Below are positions 25,857-34,572 of a stretch of DNA of 64,000 nucleotides, piece by piece. The stretch's first letter is position 1, and every line of letters starts with the position of its first letter. The position numbers and the translations under genes were made by a program. This DNA is from Acidobacteriaceae bacterium (GTDB lineage Bacteria > Acidobacteriota > Terriglobia > Terriglobales > Acidobacteriaceae), in the NCBI GenBank assembly GCA_903642235.1, contig CAHJWL010000006.1, positions 62,001-126,000 on the forward strand, in the 5' to 3' direction. The notes below the pieces were generated by a model. It worked only from the letters and a program-made list of their open reading frames with translations, had not been told where the DNA came from and ran no database searches.

Positions 25857-27452
25857 CTAGATCGATAGCGCAACTCCGCGAGCCCTTCGCTCAAGGATTG
25901 CGTCAAAGATCGTGCGCGAGACGAAGACGGCCGTAAACACGTTGGCCAGCAGACCAAAGGCCAGCGTCACGGCAAACCCGCGCACCGGTCCCGAGCCAAA
26001 GAGAAACAGGATGAGGGCCGAGACGATCGTCGTCACGTGCGTATCAATGATTGTCTGGAGCGCGTGGCTGAAGCCCTGCTGCACCGCCGCTGCGTTCGTC
26101 TTGCCGGCCCGCAGCTCTTCGCGAATCCGCTCAAAGATCAGCACGTTCGAATCCACACCCATACCGATCGTCAGGATCACACCCGCAATCCCCGGCAGCG
26201 TCAGCACCTGGCCCGAAAAGCCCATAAACCCGAGCAGGATGACCAGATTCAACAGCAAGGCGAGATCCGCATTGATGCCCGCGCCGCGGTAGTAGATCAG
26301 CATGAAGAGCATAACGGCCAGCATGCCCGCGACCGCCGCGATCACGCCCTGGCGAATCGACGCCGCGCCCAGCGACGGGCCAACCGTCCGCGTCTCCAGA
26401 TAGCTCAGACTCGCCGGCAGCGCGCCCGTGCGCAGCATGAGGGACAGATCCGTCGCCTGCTGCTTGGTGAAGCCGCCCGTAATTTCGCCGCGATCGCGAA
26501 TAGCGCTGTTGATGCCCGCAACCTCTTTCACCTTGTTGTCGAGCACGATCGCCATCTGCCCCGTGCCCTTGTGCTCGTCGGTATACTTATAGAAGCGATT
26601 GCCGGCATCCGTCGTCAGATTGAACGTGATGTTCGGCCGACCCTCCTGGTCCTGTCCCGGCTGCGCATCGCGGAAGTCCGTTCCTTCCACCTCGCTTGCG
26701 CGCTTCAGCAGCCACACGCTTTCGGGTGCAGTCGCGGTTGCGCTGCCGTGCAGCAGAATCGAGTCCGCGGGAATTGCGCCATTGTTCGCGGTCAGCGCGG
26801 CCTGATCATCCGCGTACGGACCGGCCGAGACGGCATGAATCGCCAGCTTCGCGGTTGACTGAATGATATCTTCCACGCGGTCCAGATTGTCGACGCCCGG
26901 CAGCTCTACCAGGATCTGGTTATCGCCCAGACCATACTTCTGGATCACCGGTTCGGCTACGCCCAGCTTGTCGACGCGCTCGCGGATCGTCTCAATCGAT
27001 GTATCGAGCGTGCGCTCGTTCACGTCGCGGATCGCCGCCTGCTTCATCGTCAGGGTCAGGCTGCCGTCGCTGCCGGTGCCCACCTCATAGTTGCCGTAGT
27101 CCTGGCCAGTCGCCACCGTGCGCGCGTCCGCCAGCTTGCCGCCGGGAATGCCCGAGGCCACAATCGTCAGTGGATGCGCAGCATTCGTCTTGCCCACACT
27201 CAGGCCGGTCACTCCTGCCTTCTCAAGATCCGCCTGCAGCCGTGCCGCGTCGCGATCGGTCAGGGAGGCGACCGCCTCCGCCACATGCACCTCCAGCACC
27301 AGGTGAATGCCACCCTTGAGGTCCAGGCCGAGGTTGATACGATTCCGGATCGACTGCTTCAGGCCACCGTGCGGAACGCCGATGAAGCCGTAGCAGAAGA
27401 CCAGCAGGATCGCTACGATGAACGCCGTCTTACCGGCCAGATTCTTTCCCAT
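25857..27452 (-). CDS. secD: Protein translocase subunit SecD
   Basis: 531-residue partner of SecF. It begins with a transmembrane helix and the LGLDLKGGIHLVLEV motif. A large periplasmic domain follows (P1 head region about residues 100-330), and six membrane helices close the protein with IGMGVDSNVLIFERIREEL, the family signature. The length is shorter than E. coli SecD (615), as in many non-proteobacterial forms. It is followed by secF and preceded by yajC, so one transcript is likely. Confidence 0.95.
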   Translation of the reverse strand: MGKNLAGKTAFIVAILLVFCYGFIGVPHGGLKQSIRNRINLGLDLKGGIHLVLEVHVAEAVASLTDRDAARLQADLEKAGVTGLSVGKTNAAHPLTIVASGIPGGKLADARTVATGQDYGNYEVGTGSDGSLTLTMKQAAIRDVNERTLDTSIETIRERVDKLGVAEPVIQKYGLGDNQILVELPGVDNLDRVEDIIQSTAKLAIHAVSAGPYADDQAALTANNGAIPADSILLHGSATATAPESVWLLKRASEVEGTDFRDAQPGQDQEGRPNITFNLTTDAGNRFYKYTDEHKGTGQMAIVLDNKVKEVAGINSAIRDRGEITGGFTKQQATDLSLMLRTGALPASLSYLETRTVGPSLGAASIRQGVIAAVAGMLAVMLFMLIYYRGAGINADLALLLNLVILLGFMGFSGQVLTLPGIAGVILTIGMGVDSNVLIFERIREELRAGKTNAAAVQQGFSHALQTIIDTHVTTIVSALILFLFGSGPVRGFAVTLAFGLLANVFTAVFVSRTIFDAILERRARGVALSI

Positions 27453-27595
27453 GAGTCCTGTCGCGGCGAGTCTCGAAAGCTGCTTCGGATCGCCGCTCTT
27501 TCCTTCTTCTCGATTGCTCCGGGCCCGAAGACCCTGCCGCTGATCGGATCGTTCCTATCAAATAAGTCTAGAGATATGCTGCTGTGAAGCGTCTG

Positions 27596-27904
27596 CTACT
27601 CTCCCGCCGTCGTTACTGCCGCGATCGCGCTCTTTACAAACTCCAGCTTGATGCCGTCCGGTTGCACCCGGACGATCACGGTGTCCTCGCGCAGAGAGAT
27701 CACCGTACCGCGCAGGCCGCCGTTGGTCGTTACCTGGTCGCCGGACTTCAGCTTGCTCAGCATCTCCTGCCAGGTCTTCTGTTTCTGCTGGTTCGGCCGT
27801 ACCAGCAGAAAGTACATCCCGACCATAAACAACAGCAGGAGCGGAAGGCTGCCAAAACTTCCCAGCCCGGCTCCGCCGAATTGCATCCATAAAGCCAGTG
27901 TCAC
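27596..27904 (-). CDS. yajC: Preprotein translocase subunit YajC
   Basis: 102-residue small membrane protein of the SecDF-YajC accessory complex. One helix (FGSLPLLLLFMVGMYFLLVRP) is followed by the standard cytoplasmic block QQKQKTWQEMLSKLKSGDQV and GLRGTVISLREDTVIVRVQPDG. The frame is open a further 27 codons upstream but that part is unlike YajC. I prefer the GTG at 27904, and the ATG at 27889 (MQFGGAG) is an alternative. Neither has a strong ribosome-binding site. It is first of yajC-secD-secF. Confidence 0.9.
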   Translation of the reverse strand: MTLALWMQFGGAGLGSFGSLPLLLLFMVGMYFLLVRPNQQKQKTWQEMLSKLKSGDQVTTNGGLRGTVISLREDTVIVRVQPDGIKLEFVKSAIAAVTTAGE

Positions 27905-28091
27905 GATGTACCCCGAATCGAAAACTCTCCCCGCGCGTGCGCGATGCCAGATCGGCTCAGACTGCCCAGACCGCCCGGGCCGCACCCAACATCGTTGCAG
28001 ACAGGACAGGAGGTGGGCTGAACGGCAGAACTCCTTACACTCCAGCCAAGTGCCTGCTGAGTGGAGGGAATGGAGTGCCGCAGGGGCGCAA

Positions 28092-28107
28092 ACACAGAGA
28101 TCTGTGT
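28092..28107. promoter_or_regulatory. Palindrome ACACAGA-GA-TCTGTGT near the yajC promoter
   Basis: Perfect 7-bp inverted repeat with a 2-base spacer. It lies just downstream of the predicted yajC transcription start (promoter at 28118-28146), where a repressor site would be expected. No cognate regulator is identified. Confidence 0.4.
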
Positions 28108-28117
28108 CCAGTGCCTA

Positions 28118-28146
28118 AGCATCGCGTACTGGGCAACCCCTGTCAA
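28118..28146 (-). promoter_or_regulatory. Candidate promoter of yajC-secD-secF
   Basis: On the minus strand a perfect -35 TTGACA (28146-28141) is 17 bases from a weak -10 GATGCT (28123-28118). The -10 matches only three consensus bases, so confidence is moderate to low. Confidence 0.4.
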
Positions 28147-28287
28147 GAAAGTCGCGGCCGGCGATCTGCTATTTACCCGCTGACTGTCGTCCGTGTAGGC
28201 CGGATGGAGGCTGCCGGACGCCCACACCACCCTCCCTGGCGCGTCCCAAAGGCGCGTCGGCCGACCTCCACGCCGGCTTCTGCCGTT

Positions 28288-29718
28288 CTAGGTCTTGAGT
28301 GCCTGCAGCGCCGCCTGCGCCGCGTGGAACCCGCACATGCCGTGCACCCCGCCGCCCGGCGGCGTCGAACTCGAACACAGGAATAATCCCGCCCGCGACG
28401 TCTCGTAGAGCCGCGGCGTCGGCCGCATCGCCATCTGCCAGGCCGTCATCTTCCCGCCGCTCAGGTCGCCGCCGACCAGGTTTGCATTCTCCGCCTCAAA
28501 CGCCGCCGTTCCGGTGGCCCGCCGCGCCAGGATGCATTCCCGAAAGCCGGGAGCAAACCGCTCCACCTGCGCCTCGATCCGCTCCGTCGCATCACCCGCC
28601 CAGCCGTTCGGCACATGGCAGTAGGCCCACGCCGTATGCTTTCCGGCTGGCGCCCGTGTGGGATCGCACACGCTGGGTTGCACCAGCAGCGTAAACGGCC
28701 GCGCCTCCACTGTCCCCGCCGACGGCGCCCGCTCACTCGCGGCGATCTCGTCCAGCGTGCCGCCTACATGCACCGTTCCCGCGCGACGGCAGCCCGGCGC
28801 CGCCCACGGAATCGGCCCATCGAGCGCCCAATCCACCTTGAACGACCCCGGCCCGTACTTGTAGCGGCGCAGCAGCGCGGCGTAGCTCGGCGTCAGCTCC
28901 GCCTCGGCGATCGCCAGCAGGCCGCGCGGCGTCAGATCGCACACAACCGTCTCGGCAGGCCCAAGCTCCGCGAGCGATCGCACCCGGACACCGGTCTGAA
29001 CCGTCCCGCCAAAGCTGCGCAGACACGCTGCCAGCGCGTCCGCGATCGCCTGCGCTCCACCCTCCGCCACCGGCCAGCCCACGGCATGGCCCGCGCCCGC
29101 AAGCACCAGCGCCACCGCCGCGCTGAGCGGCGATTCAAGCGGCATCACCGAGTGCGCCGCGTTGCCGGCAAACAGCGCCCGCGCCCGCTCACCCTTGAAG
29201 ACTGTCTTCGCCAGCACCGTCGCCGGCTGCACCGCGCCCAGCCCAAACCGCGCCAGCAGCAGCGGATGTCTCGGAATATGGACCGGCGGCCCCAGCAGCT
29301 CCGGCGCCAGCTCCTCCCAGTGCTCCACCAGCGGACCGACCAGCTTCCGGTACGCCGCCCCATCCTCCCGGCCGAGCCCCTCCGCCGTCTCCTCGACCGA
29401 CCGCTCCTGCATCACCGCCGTTCCCTGTTCCGAACCGCCGTCGAGCGGATGCGCCAGCGGAGATCCCGGCTGCACCCAGCGCAATCCGAACCGCTCCAGG
29501 CCGAGCGACCGAAACGCCGGCGACGCCGCTCCCATCGGAAACGCGCTCGCCCCTACATCATGATGGAACCCCGGCAGCGTCAGCTCCGCCGTGCGCGCCC
29601 CGCCGCCGATCGTCTCCTCCGCCTCAAAAACCTCGACCTGCAAGCCCGCCCGCGCCAGCACACATGCCGCCGTCAGCCCATTGGGACCCGACCCCACCAC
29701 CACCGCCCGCTTTGCCAT
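28288..29718 (-). CDS. FAD-dependent oxidoreductase, phytoene desaturase-like
   Basis: 476-residue flavoprotein of the carotenoid desaturase/isomerase family (NAD(P)/FAD-dependent). The N-terminal Rossmann motif VVVGSGPNGLTAACVLARAG (about residues 5-24) binds FAD and is followed by VFEAEETIGGGARTAE. The C-terminal block FLCSSSTPPGGGVHGMCGFHAA closes the cofactor site, as in the CrtI-related group. No carotenoid genes are adjacent, and proteins of this subgroup have no settled substrate. It begins 11 bases after the tgt stop on the same strand and is probably co-transcribed with tgt. Confidence 0.85.
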   Translation of the reverse strand: MAKRAVVVGSGPNGLTAACVLARAGLQVEVFEAEETIGGGARTAELTLPGFHHDVGASAFPMGAASPAFRSLGLERFGLRWVQPGSPLAHPLDGGSEQGTAVMQERSVEETAEGLGREDGAAYRKLVGPLVEHWEELAPELLGPPVHIPRHPLLLARFGLGAVQPATVLAKTVFKGERARALFAGNAAHSVMPLESPLSAAVALVLAGAGHAVGWPVAEGGAQAIADALAACLRSFGGTVQTGVRVRSLAELGPAETVVCDLTPRGLLAIAEAELTPSYAALLRRYKYGPGSFKVDWALDGPIPWAAPGCRRAGTVHVGGTLDEIAASERAPSAGTVEARPFTLLVQPSVCDPTRAPAGKHTAWAYCHVPNGWAGDATERIEAQVERFAPGFRECILARRATGTAAFEAENANLVGGDLSGGKMTAWQMAMRPTPRLYETSRAGLFLCSSSTPPGGGVHGMCGFHAAQAALQALKT

Positions 29719-29729
29719 GCTGCCTGCTC

Positions 29730-30965
29730 CTAGAGTTCAGGGGGCTTCGGGCCGGCGATGCCATGCACCCCCGCCAGATCCGCCCGTACCCGCTCCATCG
29801 TGTCCAGGTAAAACTGGAGGTTGTGGATCGAGTTCAGCGTCGCGCCGAGCGCCTCGCCACTGACATATAGATGCCGCAGATACGCTCTGCTGTAGCGCGT
29901 GCACACCAGGCAGGCGCACGCGTCACAGATCGGCCTCGTATCCTCCGCATTCTCCGTGCGCTTGATGTTCATCCGCACCGTTCCCGGGTACGTCGCCGAG
30001 GCCCCCGCCGCCGCCTCTCCCGGCTCCGCTCGCCGGAACACCAGCCCATGCCGCCCGGCGCGCGTCGGCAGCACGCAGTCCATCATGTCCACGCCCATCC
30101 GCGCGTACTCCTCAATCTCATCCGGGTAGCCCACGCCCATCACATACCGCGGCCGGTCCGCCGGCAGATGCTCGAGCGTCCGCGCGATCATCTCCCGCGT
30201 AACCTCCCGCGGCTCGCCCACGGCCAGCCCGCCGATTGCGTACCCCGGCAGGTCCAGCTCCAGGAGCCGCTCCGCACTCTCCCGCCGCAGATCCGCGTAC
30301 ATCCCGCCCTGCACGATCCCGAACAGCGTCTGCTTCCGCCCTTCAAAGCGCGCCGGATCGTAATCGTGCGCCGCATCTGCTGCAAGCGGTCGTGCCCATG
30401 GCACCTCATGCCTGTGCGCCTCGAAGTACGCCTTCGACCGCGCCGCCCACGCATGCGTCAGGCCCATGCTCTCATGCGTCCGCTCCCAGCTCGCCGGCGT
30501 CTCCACGCACTCGTCAAAGACCATCATCACGTCCGCCCCCAGCGCAATCTGCACCGCCATCGAGTGCTCCGGCGAAAAGAAATGCTTCGACCCATCGAGA
30601 TGCGAGCGGAACTCCACGCCATCCGGCGTCACCTTGCGCAGCTTGCTGAGCGAAAACACCTGAAATCCGCCGGAGTCCGTCAGCATCGGCCGCGTCCAGT
30701 TCATAAACCGGTGCACCCCGCCCAGGCGCGCGATCAGCTCATGACCCGGTCGGAGGTACAGATGATAGGTATTCGCCAGGATGATCTGCGCCCCCAGTCC
30801 ACCCGCGCCCATCGTCTCAAGCACGCCCTGCTCGACCGTCTTTACCGTCGCCGCCGTCCCCACCGGCATGAACACCGGCGTCTCGACGACGCCATGCGGC
30901 AGCAGCATCCGTCCACGCCGCCCCGCCCCCGCGTCTCTGCTTCGAACCTCAAAGTTAAGTCCCAT
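29730..30965 (-). CDS. tgt: Queuine tRNA-ribosyltransferase (TGT)
   Basis: 411-residue enzyme that exchanges guanine 34 of certain tRNAs for the queuine precursor preQ1. The substrate-binding LTDSGGFQVFSL and the nucleophile region MMDCVLPTRAGRHG are present. A complete zinc site lies near the C-terminus (CDACACLVC with the downstream histidine in LNSIHNLQFY). The length is slightly above the usual 370-390, with an extra short insert before the zinc site. The ATG at 30965 gives the normal start MGLNFEV. The next gene on the other strand begins 138 bases away, so the space holds divergent promoters. Confidence 0.95.
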   Translation of the reverse strand: MGLNFEVRSRDAGAGRRGRMLLPHGVVETPVFMPVGTAATVKTVEQGVLETMGAGGLGAQIILANTYHLYLRPGHELIARLGGVHRFMNWTRPMLTDSGGFQVFSLSKLRKVTPDGVEFRSHLDGSKHFFSPEHSMAVQIALGADVMMVFDECVETPASWERTHESMGLTHAWAARSKAYFEAHRHEVPWARPLAADAAHDYDPARFEGRKQTLFGIVQGGMYADLRRESAERLLELDLPGYAIGGLAVGEPREVTREMIARTLEHLPADRPRYVMGVGYPDEIEEYARMGVDMMDCVLPTRAGRHGLVFRRAEPGEAAAGASATYPGTVRMNIKRTENAEDTRPICDACACLVCTRYSRAYLRHLYVSGEALGATLNSIHNLQFYLDTMERVRADLAGVHGIAGPKPPEL

Positions 30966-31103
30966 CGCGCAGGCTCAATTCTACTGACCCGTGCTCTGGC
31001 CAGACCTGCACCAGGTGCCCAGCGCACCAGCCCCAAGCCTCGCCAGCCACCATCGATTCTGCAAAGATGGGATCGCGCGTGGAGACAGGAGCTGCCCCGA
31101 ACG

Positions 31104-32306
31104 ATGAGCGACCGATCGCCAAGCCGCCCTGCCGGCTCCAACCACCAGGAGCGCTATGTCCCGGCCTTTGACGGGGTCCGCGCCATCGCCGCGCTGATGG
31201 TCTTTGCGACGCACTATCTCGGCTGGGATGCCGGCACCTACGGCGTGAACATCTTTCTCGTGCTCTCCGGCCTGCTCATCACTGGAGTTCTCCTCGATGC
31301 GAGCCACCACACGCATCGCTTCCGCAACTTCTACATCCGGCGCTCGCTGCGGATCTTCCCGCTCTTCTACGGCGTGTGGCTCCTCCTCCTGCTGCTCACG
31401 CCATGGCTCCACATCGAGTGGAATCGCCGCGCCGTTCTCTACCCGCTCTACCTCGGCAACTTCATCCGGCTCCTGGTCCCGGATGCCGCCAGCCACGCCG
31501 CCCTGCTGGAACTGGTCTGCGTCCGGCCCCACCTGCACGCCCCCAGTACCCGCTTTCTGTTCGTGGTCTCGCACCTCTGGTCGCTCTGCCTGGAAGAGCA
31601 GTTCTACCTGGTGTGGCCCTTCGTGGTGTACACGGTCCGTTCCCGCCGCACCCTCCTCCGCATCTGCTGCGTCTCCATCCTGCTTGTACCCGTCGTGCGC
31701 GTGATCTCGCTGCACCTCGCGCCCGGGGATCCGCTGGCTCTCTGGGAGCTCACGCCGCTCCGCTTCGATGAGTTCCTGCTCGGCGCTCTCGGAGCACTTC
31801 TGCTGCGCAGCTCCTTCCGCTCCCGGCTCCTCGCGGCCGCGACGCCTGTGTTCCTGGTCGGAGCCGCGATCCTGCTCGTGGGCTTTTTCGTGCATCGTCA
31901 TCTGCACGGCAGCGCCGGCACCTGGACCTGGCGCATGACAGGAGACTTCGCCGGCGTCGATCTTGCCACGTTCGGCCTCCTGCTGCTCGGCATCCGGCAG
32001 GAGTCGCTGGTCGCGCGTGCCCTCTCCTTGGCGCCGCTCCGTGCGCTCGGCCGCATCTCCTACGGCTTCTATGTCTTCCACCTCATTCCCTTCTTCTTCT
32101 ACCTGCGCCTGGGCGAGCGCCTGGCCCGCAGACTTCCCGCTCTCGGCAAGCTCCTCCCCGGCAGCGGTCTGGCGGCCATCGTGGCTTTCCTCGCCACTCT
32201 CCTGCTCGCCTCGCTCAGCTTTCGCTATCTCGAGACACCCTTTCTCCGCCTCAAAAACCGGCTTGCGCCCACGCAGGTACCCGTGCGCGATCTTTCTCCG
32301 GCCTGA
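31104..32306 (+). CDS. Membrane acyltransferase (acyltransferase 3 family, OafA/YrhL-like)
   Basis: 400-residue integral-membrane O-acyltransferase. The N-terminal block RYVPAFDGVRAIAALMVFATHY with the conserved histidine, then NIFLVLSGLLITGVLL and FYIRRSLRIFPLFY, are family hallmarks. About ten hydrophobic helices follow. Members acetylate or acylate surface polysaccharides, lipids or antibiotics. The acceptor is unknown. The frame is open upstream across the antisense of tgt. I chose the ATG at 31104 because similarity begins just after it. It is the first gene of a plus-strand group, but a 165-base gap separates it from the toxin-antitoxin pair. Confidence 0.87.
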   Translation: MSDRSPSRPAGSNHQERYVPAFDGVRAIAALMVFATHYLGWDAGTYGVNIFLVLSGLLITGVLLDASHHTHRFRNFYIRRSLRIFPLFYGVWLLLLLLTPWLHIEWNRRAVLYPLYLGNFIRLLVPDAASHAALLELVCVRPHLHAPSTRFLFVVSHLWSLCLEEQFYLVWPFVVYTVRSRRTLLRICCVSILLVPVVRVISLHLAPGDPLALWELTPLRFDEFLLGALGALLLRSSFRSRLLAAATPVFLVGAAILLVGFFVHRHLHGSAGTWTWRMTGDFAGVDLATFGLLLLGIRQESLVARALSLAPLRALGRISYGFYVFHLIPFFFYLRLGERLARRLPALGKLLPGSGLAAIVAFLATLLLASLSFRYLETPFLRLKNRLAPTQVPVRDLSPA

Positions 32307-32418
32307 GTGAAAGAAGCCGTTCCTGTTCCCGTCTGCATGACACCGGTATGGCGCGGCAAGCAAGCGCGCTCGAGCCCCGCGACGGCAGCAACCGACCCCG
32401 AAGCGGCGCATATTTCCC

Positions 32419-32447
32419 TTGCATCCTAAGCTCAAAAATGAGTAGAT
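32419..32447 (+). promoter_or_regulatory. Candidate promoter/operator of the RES-Xre pair
   Basis: TTGCAT (32419-32424) lies 17-18 bases before AT-rich -10-like hexamers near 32442-32448. An imperfect inverted repeat CTAAGCTCA-AAAA-TGAGTAG (32426-32445) sits in the spacer, a plausible site for autorepression by the antitoxin. Confidence 0.35.
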
Positions 32448-32471
32448 AAGTATGCACTTCTGAAAACCTTC

Positions 32472-32921
32472 ATGGCCGCTGCCGTCCCTCATCTCATTCC
32501 CGAAATCGCCGGCTACGCTGTCGAGACATCCTCCAATCTCTCCTCGCCCGAGGTTCGCCGCCGCCTCAGCCCCGCCGCTATTGAAGGCTTTCTCAAGATT
32601 GCCGACCTCTGGCAGCTGCGCGACGCCGACGCCCGCCAGCTGCTCGGCGGTCTCTCCACCGGCTCCTACCACGGCTTCAAAAAACAGAGTGCGCAGCGCG
32701 TTCTTGCGCAGGATGCCCTTACCCGCATCTCCTTGCTGATCGGCATCTTCAAAGCCCTTAACATCCTCTACTCCGAGCCCCTCGCCGACGCCTGGCTCAC
32801 CCTGCCCAACCGGAACGCGCTCTTTCGCGGAGCCACCCCGCTCGCCTTTCTGCTCGAGCACGGCCTGCCCGGCATCCTTGAGGTCCGCCGCCTGCTCGAT
32901 GCCCGCCGCGGTGGCCAGTGA
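32472..32921 (+). CDS. Xre/MbcA/ParS-type antitoxin (DUF2384)
   Basis: 149-residue antitoxin of the RES-Xre toxin-antitoxin class. It neutralises the adjacent RES toxin and usually represses the operon. The N-terminal half is the helical Xre-like part (LSPAAIEGFLKIADLWQL). The C-terminal half is the MbcA/ParS toxin-binding domain, with ADAWLTLPNRNALFRGATPL and FLLEHGLPGILEVRRLLDAR. Its TGA stop overlaps the GTG start of the toxin gene (GTGA), so the two are coupled. The upstream inverted repeat would fit autoregulation. Confidence 0.9.
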   Translation: MAAAVPHLIPEIAGYAVETSSNLSSPEVRRRLSPAAIEGFLKIADLWQLRDADARQLLGGLSTGSYHGFKKQSAQRVLAQDALTRISLLIGIFKALNILYSEPLADAWLTLPNRNALFRGATPLAFLLEHGLPGILEVRRLLDARRGGQ

Positions 32922-33727
32922 CCCCGACGCCGATCCGTCGCAAGACCAGGACTGCACCGGCCGCGGTAAAGTCCGCACCCGCGCCGCTCGCCGTACCCTC
33001 CATCCCCGTCACAGACCTAAGCCTGCGCGACACCCACCGCCTCATCCCGTCGCGCTTCAGCCCGGCAGGTACCGTGCTCTCCCGCCTCACCGCCTCCGCC
33101 GACACCCTCAGCCACCTCATGGAGCTTGACGACGCCACCAACGATCGCTTCCTCGGTGAGGAGGGTCTGCTCTCGGGCATTGGCATCCATGAGCTCGTCT
33201 ACGGCATCCGCTACGCCCATATCGTCAACGCCGCCTTTACCCACGCCAGCCCCGCCGGCGGCCGCTTCAACTCCGCCACGCGCGGCGCCTGGTACGCCGC
33301 CATCGATCGTCCCACTGCCCTCGCCGAGGTCGCCTTCCACCGAACCCGCCAGCTTGAAGAGATTGACTGGGCCATCCCCGAAACATCGACCGTCGACGAC
33401 TACCTCGCCGACATCGTCAGCCCGCTGCACGATCTCCGCAGCCCGGCGTCCGCGCCGCCGCCTTCCCCTTTTGCGCCCTTCCTCGAGCCCGATCCCATCC
33501 CCGCCTGCTACGCCGCCCCCCAGCAACTCGCCGCCACCCTCCTGCGCGAGCGGTCAAACGGCATCATCTACCCCAGTGTTCGCCGCGCCGGTGCGACCTG
33601 CGTCGCCTGCTTCCGTCCTCCGCTCGTCTACAACGTCCGCCGCTCCGCGCGCCTCGAGCTCTCCCTTTCCGCGGGTCGCACCTTCCGCCCGTCACAAGCA
33701 CGCGAAGTTCCCATCGAAGACCAGTAG
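32918..33727 (+). CDS. RES-domain toxin
   Basis: 269-residue toxin of the RES family, which in characterised members (MbcT, ParT and others) degrades or transfers from NAD+. The key residues after which the family is named can be placed: arginine in GGRFNSATRGAW, tyrosine in WYAAIDRPTALAE, the glutamate in ALAEVAFHR, and serine in RSNGIIYPSVRR. A basic proline/alanine-rich N-terminal extension of about 35 residues is unusual. Translation starts at a GTG inside the antitoxin stop, so levels stay tied. The next gene, a J-domain protein, begins 62 bases later. Confidence 0.9.
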   Translation: MTPTPIRRKTRTAPAAVKSAPAPLAVPSIPVTDLSLRDTHRLIPSRFSPAGTVLSRLTASADTLSHLMELDDATNDRFLGEEGLLSGIGIHELVYGIRYAHIVNAAFTHASPAGGRFNSATRGAWYAAIDRPTALAEVAFHRTRQLEEIDWAIPETSTVDDYLADIVSPLHDLRSPASAPPPSPFAPFLEPDPIPACYAAPQQLAATLLRERSNGIIYPSVRRAGATCVACFRPPLVYNVRRSARLELSLSAGRTFRPSQAREVPIEDQ

Positions 33728-33789
33728 CCGCCGGCGGCCAGGCGCCGGTCGCCTCTCCGCTAAACTGAAAGCTCCTCATCCGAAGCCGC

Positions 33790-34572
33790 ATGCCAGCTGA
33801 GATCATCCTCCAACCAGCCCCGGTCGACATCGCTCTTCTCGCCGCGCGCGAGCGGCTTGCTGCCGTTCGCGCCACACTTGCCGAGCGGGAAGCGGAGCTC
33901 GCCCAGATCCGTGCCCAGCTCAAGACCTTTGAGGGCCGTTACCTCCGCCAGGTCGGCATCCTCTACGCCACGCTTGACGATCTCGAGGCACGCATCGCCG
34001 AGCGCGAAGTCGACCTCTACGACTCCGACGCCGCCCGCCGGCGTGCGGAGGAGACCCGGCAGCGCGCCCGGGAGACCCATGATGCCGCTTTCGGCGAGGC
34101 CCACGAGGCCGAAGAGTTCGATCCGCCGCCCAGCCTCAAGACCCTCTTCCGCGATGTCGCCAAACGCATCCACCCCGACTTCGCGCGCGATGAGGCCGAA
34201 CGCAAGCACCTCACCCTGCTGATGGCCCGGGCAAACCAGGCCTACAGCCGCGGCGACACCCATACCCTGGAGCGCCTGCTCGACGATCATCGCGAGATCC
34301 ACGCCTCCATCGCCGGCGAAGGCGCTGCTGCCGAGCGTCTCCGCATCACCCGTCAGAGCCAGCATGCCGAGCGCGATATCGCCGTCCTCCGGGCCGAGCA
34401 GGCCGCGCTGCTCGCCGGGGATCTGGCGCAGCTCTACTGTGACGCCGAAGCCGCCGCCCGCGAGCATCGCGATCTCCTCACCGAGCTCGCCGCCGGCCTC
34501 CAGGAGCAGATCGCCGACGCCCAGCGCCGCTATGAGCTCATCGACCGTCAGATCAGCGCCCATGGCCGATAA
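33790..34572 (+). CDS. Coiled-coil protein with a J-domain-like segment
   Basis: 260-residue protein. Residues 15-110 are heptad-like and highly charged (ERLAAVRATLAEREAEL and onward), predicting a long coiled coil. A J-domain-like segment follows at about 115-165 and contains the HPD tripeptide (RIHPDF, 128-130) required to stimulate Hsp70. Its helix IV has the ANQAYSRGD motif. A second coiled coil closes the protein. J proteins recruit DnaK to clients, but whether this one does so is inferred. It lies directly after the RES-Xre pair and overlaps the next gene by 11 bases, so the two are co-translated. This arrangement is unfamiliar to me. Confidence 0.75.
   Translation: MPAEIILQPAPVDIALLAARERLAAVRATLAEREAELAQIRAQLKTFEGRYLRQVGILYATLDDLEARIAEREVDLYDSDAARRRAEETRQRARETHDAAFGEAHEAEEFDPPPSLKTLFRDVAKRIHPDFARDEAERKHLTLLMARANQAYSRGDTHTLERLLDDHREIHASIAGEGAAAERLRITRQSQHAERDIAVLRAEQAALLAGDLAQLYCDAEAAAREHRDLLTELAAGLQEQIADAQRRYELIDRQISAHGR

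Larger units (their letters stand above)
27905..28287. other. 383-base intergenic region upstream of yajC
   Basis: Contains the promoter and palindrome listed separately. Nothing gene-like was recognised here. Confidence 0.5.

Noticed and set aside
30981-32978. 665-codon minus-strand frame over the acyltransferase and antitoxin
   Set aside because: Very Gln/Glu/Gly-rich with no domain. It is produced by high GC content on the strand opposite the genuine acyltransferase gene.
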